Assembly (NCBI GenBank): GCA_963715045.1 | Contig: CAVQRC010000021.1 | Span: 34,234-98,233 of the forward strand | Direction of reading: 5' to 3' | Source of the DNA: CAVQRC01 sp963715045 | GTDB lineage: Bacteria; Planctomycetota; Planctomycetia; Pirellulales; Lacipirellulaceae | DNA length: 64,000 nt | Shown here: one piece after another, positions 9,921 to 19,084 of the stretch | Layout of the letters: each line of letters begins with the position of its first letter | Numbering within the stretch: position 1 is the stretch's first letter | The notes under the pieces: model-generated | The model's input: only the letters and a program-made list of their open reading frames with translations | What the model was told of the DNA's origin: nothing | The model's database searches: none | Made by a program: the position numbers and the translations under genes

Positions 9921-10359
9921 CTAGTGCGGCAATTCAATCTGCACCAACTGTTCCGGACGACGGTTCACGGGCTCTTCCGTACCGGTAACGCGCATCACGC
10001 CGCAGCGCTGAAGATCGTCGTCGATCACGCGTCGCTCGAGCTTCCTCTTCGCCAAAGCACTTCGCACAGTCCGTGGAACGCCTGGTAATTCGGATCGCGC
10101 GCCAACTGCAGGATCGCGTCGGCGCCCCAGCCCATCCGGGCGTACTCTTCGACCAGCAGTCGCAGCATCAACTCCGGATCGCCGGCGACTTCAAATCCGT
10201 GCATTTCCATCGGATCGTCGGGCAGAATCTCCCGCGTGGCCGGATGAATCTTGAGCTGTCGGATTCGGACGTTCAGTCGGCAGTAGCTGACATGGTCTTC
10301 GGATCGGCTTTCAGGCGTTCCGACTGCGCATCTCCATTGATCTCGATTCCCGTGGTCAT
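9921..10359 (-). CDS. Small conserved-looking protein between alpha and beta subunits (frameshifted)
   Basis: I do not recognise a named family. The restored product has about 140 residues. It starts MTTGIEINGDAQSERL, changes frame once near 10280 (after TMSA), and continues YCRLNVRIRQLKIHPATR, EILPDDPMEMHGFEVAGD, MLRLLVEEYARMGWGADA and AFHGLCEVLWRRG. It ends RPEQLVQIELPH. It looks soluble and helical with no signal peptide, Cys cluster or membrane segment. The ATG lies 8 bp past the alpha-subunit stop and the gene ends 43 bp before the beta subunit, so it is in the same transcript. Position suggests an accessory or assembly factor; this is inference. Confidence 0.65.
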
Positions 10360-10366
10360 CGGACGG

Positions 10367-13300
10367 TCAGCCGCTAGATCTCATCGTGACGTAACCGCCG
10401 GCAAGGTACTGATCGTTCTGCGGAGTCTCCGCGCCGGGGCTGTATCCCGACTGAGCCGGCTTCCACACTCCGACTCCGCCGATGCCGCCGTCTTCCGCCT
10501 TGGTGATCCGGATCAAGGTTTCCTTCGGCACGGTGTTGATCGCGTGGTTGTCGACGTCGAAGCCGAACGTGAAACCCATCGACGCCGGTCTTCTTGTGGA
10601 ACAGCGTGTCGGTCTGGTGCATCGGCATCATCCAGTTGCGGGTGATGCTCTGATGCGAGCCGTAGCGGTAGCTGGCCTGATAGCCGGTTTCCGCCGCCAG
10701 CGCCCGGCCGTCGGCGCGCGTCTCGTGAGCCTTGACCGATCGTTCGCTGGCGATCCAGCCGGTGTGCTTCATGATCGTGAAGTTGTACGGCAGACCCGGA
10801 TTGAACTTCACGCGCACCATGCAGCGGAACGCCTTGTGCCGCGGGCCGTCGTCGTCTTTCCAGCCGATGTAGGGCCGATCGAGTTCGTTGGCGTCGACCC
10901 AGACGTAGTCGCCTTCGTTCAGCCCCAGATCGCGGGCGGCCTGCGGATTGATCTGGATCTGCCGATCGGCGACGCCCGGCGCCCGCTTGTCGGTGCGGTG
11001 CGGATCGCCGAAGTTGTCGCTCCAGATCCAGTGCCAATCGACGGTCGACCACGACGAGTGCGTCGAATGGCGACTCTTGGGCGTCGAGCAGAAGAACGAG
11101 TAGCCCTGCGTCCACAGCGGATTGACCGTCTTCTTCGCTTCGTCCCACGACATCTTCACGTTGCGGACCTGCCGCAGAGTCGGGATCGATCGTGTCGAGC
11201 GGAATGCCGTAGTCGACCGGCCGGATGAACGGGCTGGTCGAGACGATCACGTTCGGCAGATAGGGCGTCGCTTCGACGCCTTCGCGATGCACGCACAGGT
11301 TCTCGCCGTATTCGATCGCTTCGGGCAGGTCGCAGTAGCTGTGCAGCCGGCCGCTGTCGGTATAGAACGGAATCGAATCGTGAATCTGTTCCCAGAACGG
11401 AACGCGCGGATAGGTGCGGAACAGCATCAGCCCGGCTCCCGGTTCGCCGCCGTACTCGCCGGCGATCAACTTGTCGACGTCGTACGGGCCGTCTTTGCCG
11501 CGCGTCGTCGTGCAGTTGTCGAACACGCGCTGAATGTAGACCTTGGCCTTGCCTTCGGTGACGAACTTGAAGTAGTCGGCGAACCGCTGGTCGCCGGTCT
11601 TCGTCGGCCAGCGCGTCGGCGACTTTGGCGAACACCATCGCCGTCGTCGATCGTGTCGTGGACCGGCTTGATGCCGCCTTTCCAGACCTGCAGGAACGGA
11701 TTGGAGCACGATCCGCCGCACTCGTAGTCCTGCAGTTCGACCCAGGAATTGACCGGCAGCACGACATCGGAGTATTCCGCGCTGCCGGTCCATTCGATCT
11801 GCTGGTCGACGATCATGTCCATCTTCGGCAGCACGTTGACGATCAGGTTGTAGATCCACTTCGACTGGTTCAGGAAATTGGCGTTGTTGTACCACAGCAC
11901 CTTGGTCGGCGTGGGCATGTGCGTTTCGCCGGTGAAGCAGCGCTCGCTCGCCATTGGGCAGATCGACGGTCAGCGTCTTTTCGCCGCAGGCCCAGTACGA
12001 CGGATCTTCGCCATCGGTCAGTGTGGCGCAGATGTCTCGTGCGTGATCCGCGTCGTTTCATCCAGCACGGGCGCGAACGGATCTTCGTGCGTGTAGCTGC
12101 CGACGCCCGGTCCGCTCCACGACGAGGCTTGGAACAAGGCACCTTTGTAGTTGCCGGCCCACGTGTGCGAACCGGCACCGTGCTTGCCGATGTTGCCGGT
12201 CAGCAGCAGCGGCAGGTAGGTCGCTCGGTTGTGCAGCGTGGCGTGAAAGTAGTGGTTGATCCCTTCGCCGATGTGAATCGCCACCGGATGGCCGGCCTCG
12301 GTCGTCTCCCAGATGTCTTCGGCCAGGCGCCGCACCAGATGCGCCGGCGCGCCGGAGATCTCTTCGACCGTTTGCGTCGTCGTAGTCCTTCAGATGCCGC
12401 CGGTACATTTCCAGGATCGGCATCACTTCGACTTCACTGCCGTCGGCCAGCTTGACCGTGAAACGTGCCTTCCAGCGCCGCGTTGATCTGTGCAGTGCTC
12501 GCCGACTTCGTCGCGGCTGACGAACGCGACTTCGTTCTTGTCGCTGTCCCAGACGCAGAAGTCGCCGATCTTCGCTCGCTGCTCGTCGGTCAGACCCTGA
12601 ATCTTGTACGACGGGCCGCCGCGGATGTCCTTCGGCTGATAGTCGGCCTGCACGTCCTGCGGCCGCAGTCGTCTGAGCGTGTCGGTGCGAACCAGCAGCG
12701 GAAAATCGGTGAACTGCCGACAGAAGTCGGGCTTGTACCAGTCGTTGTCGAGCATGATCTTCGTCACGCCCAGCAGCACGGCCATGTCCGACAGCCCCGG
12801 CCGCACGCCGATCCAGTAGTCGGACTTGGTCGCCGGACAGTTGTATTCCGGCGCGATGTCGACCAGCTTCGCCGCCGCGTTCCATGCACTCGTTCAGCCA
12901 GTGCGATTCGGGCATCTTGTTTTCGATCAGGTTCTTGCCGATCTGGATCACCAGCTTGCAGAACCGCATGTCGTTGAAGTCCATGTCGGACGTCTGCAGC
13001 CCATGAACGAACGGATGGCCCGGGAGCCTGATCGCCGCGCCAGGTGTATTCGTTCCAGTCTCGCGCGCCGCGTGCGCTTGTTCGGCCGGAACGCCGCGGA
13101 CGTGATGATCGAGCAGTCCCAGCAGGTTGGCGAAGCGATAGATGCCGAACTTGCCGACCAGGCCGTGGATCGGCAGGTTCGAGCCGATCTTGATCGTCCG
13201 CGTGCCGGCACCTTCGACCTTGTCGATCATCCGCTGTTCGTAGCCGTCCTTCGTGCAGCCGCGCCGCACCTTCGTCGCCGCTGTAGGTTCCGGCGATGGC

Positions 13301-13858
13301 GTGCAGCCCGTCGGCGACGTACTTCGACGACTTCGTCCCACGACACGCGCACGTAACTGTCGTTGCCGCGGTCGTCGAACTTGTACTTCGTGCGCAAGTT
13401 CGGGATTGTCGGACAGCGACGGACAGCCGTCGTCGACCCATTGCTTCCAGCCCTGGCGCAGCACCGGACCCTTCAGCCGATACGGACCATAGACCCGCCG
13501 CTGCATCGTGAACCCTTTCGGACAGCCGCGCGGATTCCAGGCCTTGGTCGCCTTGTTGCCGTACAGGTCGCCGCAGCGGTCGTGGTCGTAGTTCTGTTCG
13601 CTGCGGATCATCACGCCGTTGCGCACAAACGCCCGCAGGCGGCACATGTGCGTGTCGTTCGGAGCACAGATCCAGGTGAACGTGTCGTCGTAGCGGTACT
13701 GATCGAGATAGATCTTTTCCCAATCGCGATTCGGATAGGCGCCCAGCGGATTGTCGATGGTCACCGGATCGAACGCCCAGGCCTGCGGACCGGCCGCCAA
13801 CAGCGCGCTGCCGCCGGCAGCGACACATGGCGAGAAATCGACGTCGGGAAATGTCCAT
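10367..13858 (-). CDS. Tat-exported NXR-like molybdopterin alpha subunit (multiply frameshifted)
   Basis: Catalytic subunit of a type II DMSO-reductase-family enzyme, binding Mo-bis-MGD and one [4Fe-4S] cluster; predicted to interconvert nitrite and nitrate on the periplasmic side. The start MDISRRRFLA plus AAGGSALLAAGPQAWA is a typical Tat signal. It is followed by YPNRDWEKIYLDQYRYD and the cluster region CAPNDTHMC and WNPRGCPKG. Further conserved stretches are TIKIGSNLPIHGLVG, DMDFNDMRFCKLVIQIG, WIGVRPGLSDMAVLLG, GEGINHYFHATLHNR, WVELQDYECGG and FDVDNHAINTVPKETL. The restored length is about 1150-1160 residues, right for the NXR/Nar type. More than ten frame changes interrupt it, with homology resuming each time. 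It starts 21 bp after the gamma-cytochrome gene. A nitrate, chlorate or selenate reductase of the same clade is possible. Confidence 0.87.
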
Positions 13859-13879
13859 GCGAATCGGCCCTCCCAGGAC

Positions 13880-15686
13880 TTACTTTTCCAAGAACCAGGT
13901 CTTGCCAGATCGTGATCAGCTTCTTACCGTCGCGGTCCTGTTCGCCGAACCGTCCCACACGGCAAACGCGACCGAGGCCGTGTCGCCCGGTTCGAGCGAC
14001 ACGCCTTCGTCGCGGTGAAGTCATACCGAAAGTGTCCGCGTCATCACGACGGTCCAGCGACCGTCCTGCCAGCTTCCGATCGCTCGCACGGACTGGTTAC
14101 GCGGGCATGCGAAACGTGGAACTGCCGGGTCCGCCGCCGGACAGCGACGATCGCGCCGGAGTCATCGCCCGGCGGCACGATCTGGTTTCCGCTGGCTACG
14201 GCCGGAAGCGAAATATCGGGCTGAGTCGGCGGTGCCGCGCCCCAGTCGACGGTTGTATTCGGCCGAGGCGACGACCGTTTCGCTGAACGGATACACATCG
14301 ACCACCGATGTTGGGATAGAGATCTTCGACCGTTCGCGGCGTTCCCTGCCGATCGGCGTCCCAGAACCACACATCGACCGGCGAACTCAGGCCCGCCCAT
14401 GCCGAGGAACGGCTCGGCGTCGCCGCGATAGAGCTCCATCGCCACCGCGTCTTCAAACGACTCGGCTGCTGACGCGCCTGGCGATCGCGGCGCTCGTCTC
14501 GGCCACGACAATCCGCACGGCGATCGTCTTGCCGTCGTGGACCGCCTGCACCTGCAGATCGGGGTCGGCAGTCTGGTTGCGCCACCAGAGCGGCGTCATC
14601 CGCAACGACACCGACGGAACCTCGGACCACGCCGCATCGTCGACCGCTGCCGGGAGCGACGTCACCGACCGTGACTTCACACGATCCGCTCCCGCGATTC
14701 AGCACGGCCGCCTGGCGCTGCTCCTCGGTCGACATCGAACGGATCATAATGCACCAGATTCGACCATCTGCTCGGCGTCAACTGTCTGGAACCGGGCATC
14801 GGCGTGCCGGGCATCCCGATACGCGATGCGGCGATACATGGATGCCGGATCGTCGCCGCCTTTGAAGATGCCGACCGTGAAATCTCGCGGTGCCGTCGGG
14901 AATCCCTCGTCGTCGATCATCTTCTGGACGCCGTCGCCCTTGCCGTGTCTCGCCGTGGCACTGCAGGCAACCCCGTTTGGCGTAGATCTCCCTGGCGTCG
15001 GCAATCCCTTCCGCGGTCGGCTCGCCGAATGTCCGGCACCACGTGCTGTTCACCGGGAGTCGAGAACCGCTCGACGTAGTCTTCGATTTCCTCCTGGACG
15101 TCTTCGTCTCAGCGATCTCCTCGTCGGTCAGTTCATCCTGCTCCTTGAGACCTGGCGATGTAGTACTGCCCGGCACCGTCGCGCCGCAGCCGCATCACTT
15201 CGTCGACCAGCGCGTCACGTTCCTGCTTGCGAAAGATGTCCCCACGGCGGCATCGACGAACCGGGCATCCCGCGCAGCAACACGGCGTGCAGGTCTTCGC
15301 GATGGGCACGTTGTTGGACGTGCTCACCAGGCGAAACCGGCCGGCCCGGAAATTTCGCGGCTTGGGAAACAGATAAGCGGCCGCGATGCCTCGACCATCG
15401 CCCTCTGCTCGCCGTGGCAGGCCGCACAGTGCCGGGCGTACAGCTCGCGACCGCGGTCCTCCTGGTGGTGAGCCTTTGCCGCGTGCGACGTCGCCGGAGC
15501 AGGGCTGCCAGCAAGCGTGAGCAGAGGTGCCGTTGAAGGTGGACGGGATGGTGGTGAGGCGGCCGGCGAACAGCCGATTGCTGCGACGACCAGCGTTCCT
15601 CCCGCAATCAGCACGCGGGCTTGAATTGCAAGCCCGACCCATCGTGCTGCGAGTGGCCGGGCGGACGTAGAAGCGGCGACGTTCAT
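13880..15686 (-). CDS. Dihaem cytochrome c fused to ethylbenzene-dehydrogenase-type gamma subunit (multiply frameshifted)
   Basis: Membrane-anchored electron carrier/gamma subunit and first gene of the operon. The start is chosen because AAGGAGGAGG (15692-15701) lies five bases upstream of ATG at 15686. The N terminus has a hydrophobic segment ending AAIGC, a possible lipobox. Two haem-c domains follow: CAACH with a later SSMPPWG, and CLQCH with a later TPMPG as Met ligands. After LVHY and RSMSTEEQRQAA the protein runs into a domain of the ethylbenzene-dehydrogenase/NXR gamma type (SVSLRMTPLWWRNQ, ELYRGDAEPFLGMGG, VDVWFWDADRQG, LITIWQDLVLEK) that binds one haem b. The junction is restored by dropping one base, so I read one polypeptide of about 600 residues. 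Two adjacent genes is the alternative. Confidence 0.75.
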
Positions 15687-15758
15687 GCTGGCCTCCTCCT
15701 TCAAAGCAACCAGCGACCATCACGAACCTTGACGAACGCAGATTTTAAGGTTTCAATT

Positions 15759-15784
15759 AAGGATGTCAAGATCCTAATATCCTT
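15759..15784. promoter_or_regulatory. Candidate Rrf2-type operator in divergent promoter region
   Basis: An AT-rich island lies in the 114-bp gap between the divergent cytochrome/NXR operon and the Rrf2 regulator gene. It contains AAGGAT at 15759-15764 and two ATCCT half-sites at 15771-15775 and 15779-15783. The first pair forms an inverted repeat AGGAT-gtcaag-ATCCT, and the second half-site repeats eight bases downstream. Position and symmetry fit an autoregulatory operator that also controls the operon. No binding specificity can be assigned from sequence alone. Confidence 0.5.
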
Positions 15785-15800
15785 TTTTGGTGCGTGAGCG

Positions 15801-16259
15801 ATGATTTCACAGACAGCCGAATATGCGTTGCGGGCGATCGTGTACCTGGCCGGGGAGTCGGAACGGCCGCGAACGGTGGCAGAGATGGCGACGACGACAC
15901 ACGTACCTGCCGGTTATCTGGCGAAGGTGATGCAGAACCTGAGTCGGGCGAATCTGGTGCGTTCGCAGCGAGGGCTCAATGGGGGTTTCTCGTTGATGAA
16001 AGATCCCCAAGAGTTGTCGGTGCTGGAAGTGGTGAATGCGGTCGATCCGATCCGCCGTTTTCCGGAATGCCCGTTGGGGATCGCCAGCCACGGCCGGAAG
16101 TTGTGCCCGCTGCACAAGCGTCTCGACGACGCCGCGCAGCTGGTTGTGGACGCGTTCGCCGAGACCATGGTCAGTGAGTTGCGCCCCAGCCGCCGCGGAC
16201 GCAAACCGGCTTGCCGATTTCCGCTGGACACCACCGACCCGACGCAAGTCAAGAACTGA
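15801..16259 (+). CDS. Rrf2 family transcriptional regulator
   Basis: DNA-binding regulator of the Rrf2 family (NsrR/IscR/RsrR relatives), many of which sense NO or redox state through an Fe-S cluster. The 152-residue protein has the family N terminus MISQTAEYALRAIVYLA, a winged helix-turn-helix (residues 25-62, ending SQRGLNGGFSL) and the dimer/cluster region FPECPLGIASHGRKLCPLHKRLDD. Cys90 and Cys102 are in the cluster region, with His97 and His105 near. The canonical third Cys is not in its usual spacing, so a cluster with mixed ligands, or none, is possible. The gene diverges from the NXR-like operon and is its likely regulator. Confidence 0.9.
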   Translation: MISQTAEYALRAIVYLAGESERPRTVAEMATTTHVPAGYLAKVMQNLSRANLVRSQRGLNGGFSLMKDPQELSVLEVVNAVDPIRRFPECPLGIASHGRKLCPLHKRLDDAAQLVVDAFAETMVSELRPSRRGRKPACRFPLDTTDPTQVKN

Positions 16260-16311
16260 ATGACTGGGGGCGATCGTACGGATCGATCATTGCCCTGAAA
16301 ACGGCGCACGA

Positions 16312-16821
16312 TCATTCAGACGCGTCCGCAGTGATTCTCAGCAACCAGTCGGCCAGTTGCGACAGTTCCGACCGCGGCCGCACGGTTGTGGAAAAGTCCA
16401 GCGGATCGTCCGTGACGACTGCCAGGATCGACGGGTCACGGGCGGCCAGCGGCTCGGTCTGCAATTCCGCCCGCCATACTTCGATTTTTGCGGCTGACGT
16501 CTGCGAATCGCCTTCGACGAGAAGCAGATCGCAATCGGCAAAGTTCCGCTCGAGTGCCGCATAGCGGTCTTCGCCGGGCCGCCGACGTTTCCCCGTATCG
16601 ATGAACAGGGCCGTCATGTTGGGGGACAGGATGCCCACCAGCGCGGCACCGGCTGCCCGATGCCGGTGCGAATCCTTTCCAGGGACATCCAGTTCGTGAT
16701 GGTGATGCGTGTGCTTGATTGTCCCCACCCGCAGACCACGCCCGACGAACTCCTCGATGAGTTCGACGACGAGCTGCGTTTTGCCGTGGTTCTTGCCGCC
16801 GATGACATGGATGCGGTGCAT
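16312..16821 (-). CDS. mobB: Molybdopterin-guanine dinucleotide biosynthesis protein MobB
   Basis: P-loop GTP-binding adaptor that helps attach GMP to molybdopterin and deliver Mo-bis-MGD to DMSO-reductase-family enzymes; cytoplasmic. The chosen ATG gives MHRIHVIGGKNHGKT with the Walker A GGKNHGKT at residues 8-15. THHHHELDVPGKDSHRHRAAGA is the usual MobB switch region, and LLLVEGDSQ the Walker B-like strand. The length of 169 residues is normal. It converges on the Rrf2 gene and lies close to the molybdoenzyme operon, whose alpha subunit needs this cofactor. The extra N-terminal reading upstream of 16821 is not MobB-like. Confidence 0.9.
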   Translation of the reverse strand: MHRIHVIGGKNHGKTQLVVELIEEFVGRGLRVGTIKHTHHHHELDVPGKDSHRHRAAGAALVGILSPNMTALFIDTGKRRRPGEDRYAALERNFADCDLLLVEGDSQTSAAKIEVWRAELQTEPLAARDPSILAVVTDDPLDFSTTVRPRSELSQLADWLLRITADASE

Positions 16822-16940
16822 GAGCTTGATTTTCGTCCTGTCATTCCGTGACAGGGACGTGGCGTTCCAGCAGGCCGCGACCGATCGAACTGACGTTTCA
16901 CCGGCCACGATGCGGTCGCTACCGAGGGTGATCCCCCCAT

Positions 16941-16959
16941 CGGGTCACGGAGTGACCCG
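16941..16959. repeat. Perfect hairpin form of the GTCACGGAGTG intergenic motif
   Basis: CGGGTCAC-GGA-GTGACCCG is an eight-base-pair perfect stem with a three-base loop, followed by a CTACAT tail. The same motif with one stem mismatch (GTCACGGAGTGCCCC and GGCTACAT) occurs at 31884-31906 and three times in the 36.2-36.5 kb array. This copy lies 14 bp beyond the PhyH stop. It could act as a transcript-end hairpin or be a REP-like element. Confidence 0.6.
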
Positions 16960-16972
16960 ACTACATGTGTCG

Positions 16973-17828
16973 CTAAGTGAGGAGCGGAAAAAACTGACCC
17001 TGCATCGGTTCTCCGCTGGGAATCGGCGGAACACCCGCCAGGAGTTCCGCGTTGGACGCGGAACAGACGCCATCCCGAAAGACGTTGAGCACCGTGGCCC
17101 GTCGGGGCCGATCAGTTCGATTTTCGAACGAACCGTGAAGCATCAACGGATGGTGGAACGTCGCTTCCCCGGCCTGCAGCTCGATCGCGACCGGCCGCTG
17201 GAAGCGTTCCCACTGCTCTTCACTGAGTACCTTGCGGATCCCGTCCATGTCCCCCGCCAGCTCCGGCATCGGCAGCAGTTCCCACTCATGGCTGCCGGGA
17301 ACGTAATGCACGCAGCCGTTGTCGACCGAGGCATCATCGAGGGCGATCCAGCAGGTGAGATGGCACATCGGCTTGGTCCGTGTCCAATACGAGTAATCCT
17401 GATGCCAGGCGACCACGCCACCGTGGTGGGCAGGCTTGCAGAAAAGTTGATCGTGCCAGAACCGGACGCGGCCCTCGAGCAGTTGCCCTGCCGGCATCGT
17501 AAACTGCGGATTCCACAGGAGATCGTGAAAACCGGGTCGGATCCGCCACGCACCGAGGGCGTGGAACAGGACTGTATTCGGGTCGCTCGATTCATTGGTG
17601 TGATATTCGTACCACAGCTCTCGGCCGGCGTGACTCGGGATCGAACAACTCGTCGAGTTCGGCCCGCAGCGATTCGACCTGCTCGTCGGTGAGTACCCGG
17701 ACCCCCGCCACATAGCCCTGCTCGTGGTAGTGAGCGACCTGCTCCTCACTCAGCCGAAACGCCCCCGCCTCGGAGATCGAAACCCGAAACAAGTCGCCTA
17801 CAAGTTCATGTCGCCTCGAAAGATCCAT
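16973..17828 (-). CDS. Phytanoyl-CoA dioxygenase (PhyH) family protein (frameshifted)
   Basis: Fe(II)/2-oxoglutarate-dependent oxygenase, probably hydroxylating a small metabolite or lipid; substrate unknown. The N-terminal part is MDLSRRHELVGDLF, then LSEEQVAHYHEQGYVAG, the family opening. Near 17640 the frame shifts by one base and continues HAGRELWYEYHTN. The iron triad is visible: WHQDYSYW supplies His and Asp, and HPLMLHGSFEN the distal His. A following NRTDRPRRA supplies the Arg that binds 2-oxoglutarate. The restored length of about 285 residues is typical. Confidence 0.85.
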
Positions 17829-17986
17829 GCCGCAACCAGATCCAAAGTTAAACGCCGTTCACCAGTGTCCCACAGTCCCACCGTCCCTCCAGCAGTCCCA
17901 CAGTTGATCTGATCCAACTGCTTGTGTCAAACTAGCCCCCTCCGCCAGTCGATCTCCAACCCCAGCCCCAGCCCCGCGTGTTGCCG

Positions 17987-18904
17987 ATGCCCAGCCGTGA
18001 CTTCCAGTTGATTGCCGCGACGCATACGCCGTTGTCCGCCGATGGCCGCTTGAATCCCGAGATCGTCCCCCCATTGGCCGACTACCTGGTGTCCGTAGGA
18101 GTGACCGGTGTGTTTATCGCCGGCACGACTGGCGAAGGACATTCGTTGACGGTCGCGGAACGCGAAGAGCTCGCCACTGCCTGGTCCGCCGCCGTGGCAG
18201 AACTCCCGCTGAAGCTATTCGTCAATGCAGGCCACAACTCGTACCAGGACGCCTGTCGACTGGCAGCCCACGCAGAGTCGGTGGGGGCCGATAGCGTCGC
18301 GGTCCAGTGTCCGTCGTTTCACAAGCCCGAGGACATCGCGGCCCTGATCGACTACTGCAAGCCCATCGCGTCGGCCGCCGCCAGGACTCCGTTTTATCTC
18401 TACGATATTCCGGGGCTCAGCGGTGTCAGCCTGCCGACGGCGCAGTTTCTCTCCGAGGCCGTGGAACAGATTCCGACGCTCCGCGGTGTCAAGTATTCGA
18501 ACCCCTACCTCGTGGGACTTCAGGAGTGCGTGCAACTTCAAGACGGCCGGTTCGAGGTCTTCTACGGCTCGGACGAGAATATGCTGGCCGGACTCACCTA
18601 CGGCGTGGCCGGCGCGATCGGCAGCACTTATAACTTCGCGGCCCCGCTGTATCACGAAATCCGCGCGGCATTCGAGGCTGGCGACTTGGCAACCGCCCGT
18701 CGCAAGCAGTTCGAATCGGTGCAGATCGCCCAGACGCTCATCGCGTGTGGAGTCATCGCCGCTTCAAAGTATGCCGTAACGTTGATCGGAATCGATTGTG
18801 GGCCGGTCCGCCCGCCGCTCAAGAACCTGACCGCCGAGGCGAAGTCGACGGTGCAGAGCGTTCTCGCGGCGCACGGACTGTTGGAGCAGTCGCTCGCCCG
18901 GTAG
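17987..18904 (+). CDS. Dihydrodipicolinate synthase/N-acetylneuraminate lyase family protein
   Basis: Class I aldolase of the DapA/NanA family, a TIM barrel forming a Schiff base with pyruvate; most similar by motif to N-acetylneuraminate lyases. The ATG start gives MPSRDFQLIAATHTPL; a GTG nine bases upstream is possible. The signature GTTGEGHSLT is at 46-55, Tyr139 in FYLYDIPG, and the Schiff-base Lys169 in GVKYSN. DIPGLSGV and GSDENMLAGL are NAL-like. The length of 305 residues is normal. A sialidase remnant in the window fits sialic-acid breakdown, but a 2-keto-3-deoxy sugar-acid aldolase role is also possible. Confidence 0.85.
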   Translation: MPSRDFQLIAATHTPLSADGRLNPEIVPPLADYLVSVGVTGVFIAGTTGEGHSLTVAEREELATAWSAAVAELPLKLFVNAGHNSYQDACRLAAHAESVGADSVAVQCPSFHKPEDIAALIDYCKPIASAAARTPFYLYDIPGLSGVSLPTAQFLSEAVEQIPTLRGVKYSNPYLVGLQECVQLQDGRFEVFYGSDENMLAGLTYGVAGAIGSTYNFAAPLYHEIRAAFEAGDLATARRKQFESVQIAQTLIACGVIAASKYAVTLIGIDCGPVRPPLKNLTAEAKSTVQSVLAAHGLLEQSLAR

Positions 18905-19084
18905 ATCAGGTAGATATCAGTCGGGGCCCTCCGTGACACGGCCCAGCCGAGGGCCGCGGTGATCTGGTCGGCCGCTGCCCTGCTACGGAGTATCAGGGCT
19001 ACACCATGTCGTCGAAGCGCTTCTCGCGACGCGGACAGCCACAGGCCGGGATGAGCCAAACTGCGGCTGCCCCGCTTCGGAAGG

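Noticed and set aside
10367..13858. Programmed frameshifting or selenocysteine/recoding in the alpha subunit
   Set aside because: Too many shifts at unrelated sequences, also present in the neighbouring genes; sequence error is simpler.
8565..13858. Classical membrane nitrate reductase NarGH
   Set aside because: The alpha subunit has a full Tat signal, the gamma is a cytochrome c/haem-b fusion rather than NarI, and motifs fit the NXR-like clade better. A reductase function is still possible.
7747..16821. Part of an anammox gene set
   Set aside because: No hydrazine synthase, hydrazine dehydrogenase or related multihaem genes are visible, and neighbouring genes are those of a heterotroph.
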